Shown: one piece after another, positions 59,395 to 64,000 of the stretch
How positions within the stretch are numbered: the first letter of the stretch is position 1
Layout of the letters: each line of letters begins with the position of its first letter
Assembly (NCBI GenBank): GCA_015680685.1
Contig: MNCI01029340.1
Span: forward strand, 131,700 to 195,699
Reading direction: 5' to 3'
From: Gnetum montanum
Lineage: Eukaryota; Streptophyta; Gnetopsida; Gnetales; Gnetaceae
DNA: 64,000 nt
Translations under genes and position numbers: made by a program
Notes under the pieces: generated by a model
The model's input: only the letters and a program-made list of their open reading frames with translations
Told to the model about the DNA's origin: nothing
Database searches by the model: none

Positions 59395-60290
59395 CTAGTC
59401 TATCGCTATTGTTTTAAGATAAGTTGATTATGTAGCAACCACCATTAGTAGGTGGTCTTATCCAATGGATTTCTAGGTGATTCATATACTTAACAATAAT
59501 TGAGAATTTACTATTATTATGGGAAGAGGACGACTTAGCACCATCTATGCTAAGCTAGGTATCAAAGATAATTACCAAGGAAAACAAACATGACATCATA
59601 GAAAAGCAATGTGTTTTATGCATCATGTACAATGATACCTAGTGACTAACAATAAAAGAAAGTTGCAAATATGAAATTTACATGGAATTAACATAGAAGC
59701 TTACAAACTCTTATGTGAATAAGTTGGATAAGATGAAAATGGTAAGACACCAACTTTCTCAAGTAGGGCATGTACAAGAAGTAGCCATTAATTGGAAAGA
59801 GTTGCAATTTTCTAAAGAACTAGTGTCAAAATCCATAGATCTAAAAACAACACCAAAATCATTAGAATATGTCTTCCTTGAAAATGAGAAATGATTGATA
59901 GTCAATCTCCAATTAACACATGATGAGCTACGTGTAGTTCCTATGTTTAACCATACAATTACAAGCATTTACAAGTGACTTGATCATAATCCATGAACTA
60001 GATTAGTGTAATATATAGATCAATAAGTGTGATTGTAGGTCATTTTCTACCCAGTTATACTTGTGTGATCCTTAGTACATATGGTTAAGTATAACTTGAG
60101 TCATATGATTGTGATGTTGTAGTGATCATGATTAAGGTATTATTAAAATATTTAAATTAAAGATAATTAATCTAGATGCAAACAATAAAATCTATTCTAA
60201 CCTAAGTCATGAGCATCCATTTCCAATTCACTATACATACCCTAAACTCATGTTATCATTGCTAATTTACCAATTATGCACTACTCGATG
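59395..60290 (+). pseudogene. Gypsy protease/pre-RT relic, copy 2 (right part)
   Basis: Continues the relic cut at 50996. Frame HQSIAIVLR*VDYVATT, then FTIIMGRGRLSTIYAKLGI is protease-like (compare DFPIIMKRAWLSTIDACLGI near 36080). Next, ELVSKSIDLKTTPKSLEYVF, LIVNLQLTHDELRVV is the linker just before RT, also found at 32400-32520. No RT follows. Confidence 0.55.
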
Positions 60291-61000
60291 TACCAAGTAA
60301 CAACACTGCTTATATTACTAAATGGTAACATGTTTGTGCTCTAGGTTACTCATACAAACTCGACATACTTACCATGCATATTGGAATTAAAATATTAATC
60401 TAAGCACATGGATGTAAATGAAAATGAAAATAAATGCAAGTAATAAAATATTAAACTAAGTCAAAATGCTATATGGAAAGTACATTAATCTCAATCTTAT
60501 TGTCATTATAAGTTGTATCCAAGTACAAGTTCACTTGAATAAAACTCCATCAATTAAATTAAGTTCATGTTTTAGGCACTCACTAATTGCCCTAACTTCT
60601 ACTATTTGAATTTCTATAGTTTAAAATTGCAAGAGCTTTGCTACATTAATGATCAAAATGTTATCATAAATATAGTAGATGATGCATTTATATAATCATT
60701 TTACAACCTATTGCATTAACACTTATACATCAATGTACTTATGTTGATGCTAATATGTCAATGCATTCAACCAAAGTATTTTTTATCATACCCTTACAAC
60801 TGACTAAAAACTCATCCTTGAATTAAACAAAATTAGGATGGGATTTATTTACAAAAGGTGGGAGTGCACTTGATAGAATAACTAATTAATACAAATTGAC
60901 TTAGAATTGAGTGTTGCATTATAAAATTTATTTGAGTGATTGTCAGTTTGATAAAACAACAAAATTTGGACACATTCATCCTTACAAAAAATTTGCAAAT
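60291..61000. other. AT-rich spacer of second arrangement
   Basis: No gene. Resembles 39890-42300 (for example actaaatggtaacatgtttgtgct against accaaatggtaacatgcttatgct). Confidence 0.5.
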
Positions 61001-62300
61001 TTACAAAAATGACCAAGACATATGCCTTAGGTGATGTTTAGTGGTGGTGACTCCTCATGCCTTGGTGGCTCCAATAGTTGATCCACTATTGCTACTATTG
61101 TGCTCTTCAAGAGAAATGATTTTATTAGGGCTCACATCTTCTCTTCTTTTATCTTCGAGTCATGGATAGTCTAGGAAAATTCACCTAGAGTTAACATGGT
61201 ATGCACCTCCTAGGACTAAGATAAAGTTAGAAACATTTCATGGGAATTGACAAACTAAGCTATAAAAAAAGTGCATTCAATATTAGATGTCCTTATCATC
61301 TTTTTGAGCTCATGGTAGTCCATCATTCTTTTAACTAGGTTCTTAGGAACATCCCTCTAAGCAATGAACTTTTCCTTGAGAACCTCAAGCTTGTTATTTG
61401 CAATTTGTAACTTTAGAAGTGCTTCATGATGGGGCTTATGCTCATTTTCATATAACATGTATGAGGTTACCACTTATTTCTCCAACTCATTTTTTAATTT
61501 ACCTATAGTTAACATTCCAATATTAGCATAGCATAAGTTACTAAGCTCCATGTATTGCATCATCTCATCAATTTGTAGCTCCTTCATCTTGATTTTCACT
61601 TGATCAATGGATTTGAGTTCATCCAAGATGAGTTGGAAACTAGGATTTGGAAGCTACAGGAGGGCTTCATTGAGTTTGATATTTACCAACTAAATCTCTT
61701 TTTCGTTAATTTCTTTTTGGATGCCTACTTGTTTTTTATAATGGTTCTTAATTTGTTCATACTCAATGACCTTATTTTTCCAAGTTGTGATCTCAATTAT
61801 TGATTTTTTCCCTAATAATCCATACCTCATCCATCAAGAGATTCCTATTCTTAGATGCCAATTTACATACATCTAAGTTGACTTGGGCTAATTGGTCTTG
61901 AAAGTGCTTAAGGTAATCCTTAAGTTGATTCCTTTCTTATTTAATATTTTGCAACCTTCTATTTTTAGTAGCAAGGTCCTTGTTTTTCTTTACCAATAAG
62001 GTAATTTCATTATTCAATGCACTAACCATGGCTTTAGATAAGAATGCATCTGAGATGACCTTCTATTTTTCAACCTCCACCTATTGCTACTTAGCCTTTG
62101 ATTGATTGAATGCTTCATCTCTAATTAGGCTAAGTTAATGGATGGTAGGGTTAGATAGTTGGGCATGAAGCCATGCAAATTCTTGTTGCATAATAAGGAT
62201 GTTCCTTGAATTCCATAATCCAAACTCACTTAGGTGCAATGAACCAACAAAATTCCTTAATTAAATAAAAACAAAAATGAAGAACTTTATTATTGCTAAA
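61000..62300 (-). pseudogene. Accessory coiled-coil cassette relic, copy 3
   Basis: Minus-strand translation between about 61560 and 61130 gives TIGKLKNELEK, YENEHKPHHEALLKLQIANN, KLEVLKEKF and later VNSHEMFLTLS*SWEVHTM. This parallels RTELEQQV, ETEFAECKKILQKLEIANSE, LEVVKTSY and VKANQMFLQLPCPWEVLT of the sense copy at 57.96-58.25 kb in the same order. Many stops. It is antisense to the gag-protease relic preceding it. Confidence 0.7.
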
Positions 62301-62639
62301 AATGATTATAATGCACAATTAAAGAAAGGACACTTCCAAGGACAAGAAATTAGTCAATCAAACCCTTACACCCTCTCACAATATAATCTTGACCATCAAA
62401 AGATGATATTACACTCTTAATGTTGAAGAAGATATCTCTTTTTCTCTCTCAACCATAGAATGACAATTTTAAAGCAAGCTTATTCACCTAATTTACATTA
62501 TTTGTATATTTTATAACCTTTTAAAGTGTCACTTCATCTTTTTCAAATGTTAGAATGTCTTAAAAATTCTGAAGTTTTCTTAAAAATCATTTTTACTAGG
62601 ACTATGAGTGATTGTGACTTGTAGTGAACTCATAGTTGC

Positions 62640-63165
62640 CACCCTACAACTACACCCAAATGCAATGATAAAAAGTACAATTTTCTCATTACTATTTCTT
62701 GGCCAACTACAAACCCACTATGATTAATAATTTCTAAACCATAGATCATTGAAAATTGTAGTGGCTCATAAATCATCATCGTCATCATCATCATCATTCT
62801 AGCCTTTTCCCAAAAACATTGGGTTGGGTACATGAGGTTTTTTTGCCATTCACCTCTATGAGCAACTATATCTTTATTTATTTGTAGTTTCTTTAAATCA
62901 TCTTTAATTGTTTTTCCCATATTTTCTTTGGTCTTCCTTTCGGGAGCTTTCTTGGAATAGTGATGTAGAAACCTTTACTTATAGGCTTATTTTCTAATCT
63001 TCTTTGCACATGTCTAAACCATCTAAGCTACCATTCTTACAGCTCATTTGAAATAGAAGCTATTTCAAGCCTTCTTCTAATGTCTATATTATCTAATTTA
63101 TCTCTTATAATAATATTCAATATCCATCAAAGTATTTATATTTCTACCATACTAATTTGTTATTC
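62640..63165 (-). pseudogene. RTE-type LINE 3' end
   Basis: Minus strand: IRRRLEIASISNEL, WQLRWFRHVQRRLENKP, PRKLPKGRPKKIWEKQL, then after a shift KTIKDDLKKLQINKDIVAHR and GEWQKNLMYPTQCFWEKAR. This follows the L-R-W-F-G-H-V-x-R-R ... R-G-R-P-K-K-x-W ... D-R-x-x-W-R pattern at the C-terminus of plant RTE-like non-LTR elements. It ends in a (gat/atg)n microsatellite (62775-62803), as such elements typically do. Confidence 0.7.
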
Positions 63166-63770
63166 AAAGTGGATATATGAGAAAGTTACAACTTTCGTAG
63201 AAACCATAGAGGAGAAGGTAACACAAAATGAATTAAGCAATCATAATAAATGAAGGAAGAAGAACCAAGAAATAGCTAGGAACACTTATCGGAAAATAGG
63301 GAAAATGGCTAAAGAAAAAGAGGCTATAGGCTCAACCACAAATGAAGATAACAAATTTGACATCTGCATATATGATCATCCAAAGGATTATTGTCCAATC
63401 ACGTTGCATCTACATGAGTATTAGGTGTTTGCACTAAATATCATATAGAAACACATTCCCAAGAACTTACCTTTTCCACAAGGTAATTATAGACAATCCT
63501 ACAACCAATCATACTATGCTAGGAGGACTTCTTACTAGCCTCAACACTTCCATCAACCATAGTGATGAAACCCATAGTCATGAGGAAGGCCATCACCAAA
63601 CTAACCTTACAAGGGCATTCAGGGCTAAATCCTGGTTTAAGAAGGATCCACTTGTATAACTATCATGACTTGTACTTTTTTGACACAACCACATCATTTT
63701 ATACTCTCCAACTGCATCAATGTTAAATTCTATATTTTCCCTTATCATATAATCAATCTGTTCTACACCA
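63165..63770 (+). pseudogene. gag C-terminal remnant next to LTR
   Basis: FDICIYDHPKDYCPITLHLH and LPFPQGNYRQSYNQSYYARR match the stretch FLYDHPKGQCPILLHLYEH in the gag of the 51-59 kb element. Heavily decayed, lying directly before an LTR of the same superfamily. Confidence 0.55.
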
Positions 63771-63772
63771 TG

Positions 63773-64000
63773 TGATGGGACATGATATCGCATCCGTCGT
63801 GATATCGTAGTCCACTGCAATGTCTATAAATAAGAAGCAGCTCTCCCTTGTTTGACAATTAGAGTTTAGATTGTAGTGAAACTCTGGTAGTTTGATCCCT
63901 CCAAAGTTAGATTATTTTTCCAGTGTCTGCCTACAGTGTGGTGAATGTAATTGTATGGCATTCTTTATTCAAGTGTGACGTACTTAGACATGCACATGAT
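63773..64000 (+). repeat. LTR start, cut by window end
   Basis: Begins tgatgggacatGATATCgcat..., with tctataaataag (TATA at 63825). The first part resembles the LTR of the 33-39 kb element (ctctcccttgtttgac, gtgaaactctgg). The part after about 63920 resembles the 51-59 kb LTR (acagtgtggtgaatgtaattgta, gtacttagacatgcacatga). Confidence 0.8.

Noticed and set aside
62630-62920. 96-codon minus ORF with a Met run as a separate gene
   Set aside because: The Met run is the translated (atg)n tail of an RTE-like LINE fragment.
1-64000. tRNA or rRNA genes
   Set aside because: No cloverleaf with A and B boxes or rRNA core motif was recognised by eye; the tRNA-Asp-like matches after the LTRs are primer-binding sites only.

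Overview
This is a plant nuclear window, most likely from a large-genome seed plant and probably a gymnosperm. The evidence is one damaged plant cytochrome P450 gene (A-type, CYP71 clan, CYP76-like) in about 60 kb of old, nested retrotransposons, many Tat/Athila-like Ty3/gypsy relics, plant L1-type LINEs and AT-rich spacers. Placement inside the gymnosperms is inference. Nothing bacterial, viral or organellar was seen. Several N positions (789, 21748-21768, 37635, 39712, 40359, 40407-40485, 40536, 41345, 48560, 48927, 51428) mark scaffold joins, and some carry visible assembly errors.

Layout. 1-13.7 kb: a minus-strand Tat-like Ty3/gypsy element (LTR candidate 12.1-13.7 kb, tandem-repeat leader, gag, protease, RT, RNase H running off the left edge). 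A plus-strand gene-like cassette at 2.5-6.9 kb lies between its protease and RT. It has apparent introns, a HAD/FCP1-like fragment, a plant-transposon-type domain and coiled coils. 13.7-15.2 kb and 22.3-23.3 kb: a directly repeated 1.05 kb segment with the start of an unrecognised GC-richer pseudogene. Between the copies is an AT-rich Ty3/gypsy relic (17.1-20.7 kb) deleted from mid RT to the integrase tail. 24.4-30.1 kb: a nearly full-length L1-type LINE with a visible 16-bp target-site duplication. 30.2-45.6 kb: gypsy gag/protease remnants, a nested non-autonomous LTR element (33190-39319), a minus-strand relic of the coiled-coil cassette and a minus-strand copia remnant. 46-49.6 kb: the P450 locus. 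49.8-62.4 kb: a second copy of the 30-44 kb arrangement, interrupted by another non-autonomous LTR element (50997-59394, TSD ctagt). The right end has an RTE-type LINE tail, a gag remnant and the start of another LTR.

The most unusual theme is a coding cassette (plant-transposon-type domain plus long coiled coil) that recurs four times with gypsy gag or gag-protease. It is antisense after protease at about 2.5-6.9, 42.3-43.9 and 61.0-62.3 kb. It is sense, behind its own TATA box and a GATATC palindrome cluster, at 55.0-58.4 kb inside an LTR element with no visible pol. The same GATATC/TATAAATA module starts every LTR of that family here. The 2.5-6.9 kb copy seems to keep spliceosomal introns, which antisense placement in a retroelement would allow.

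Decay is strongly patterned: in-frame stops in the TE genes are overwhelmingly TAG where Gln (CAG) fits, as expected from deamination of CHG-methylated cytosines. The P450 is the only likely host gene of known family. As assembled it lacks the I-helix region because a 366-bp N-bounded contig, an inverted near-copy of its own first exon, sits in its middle.
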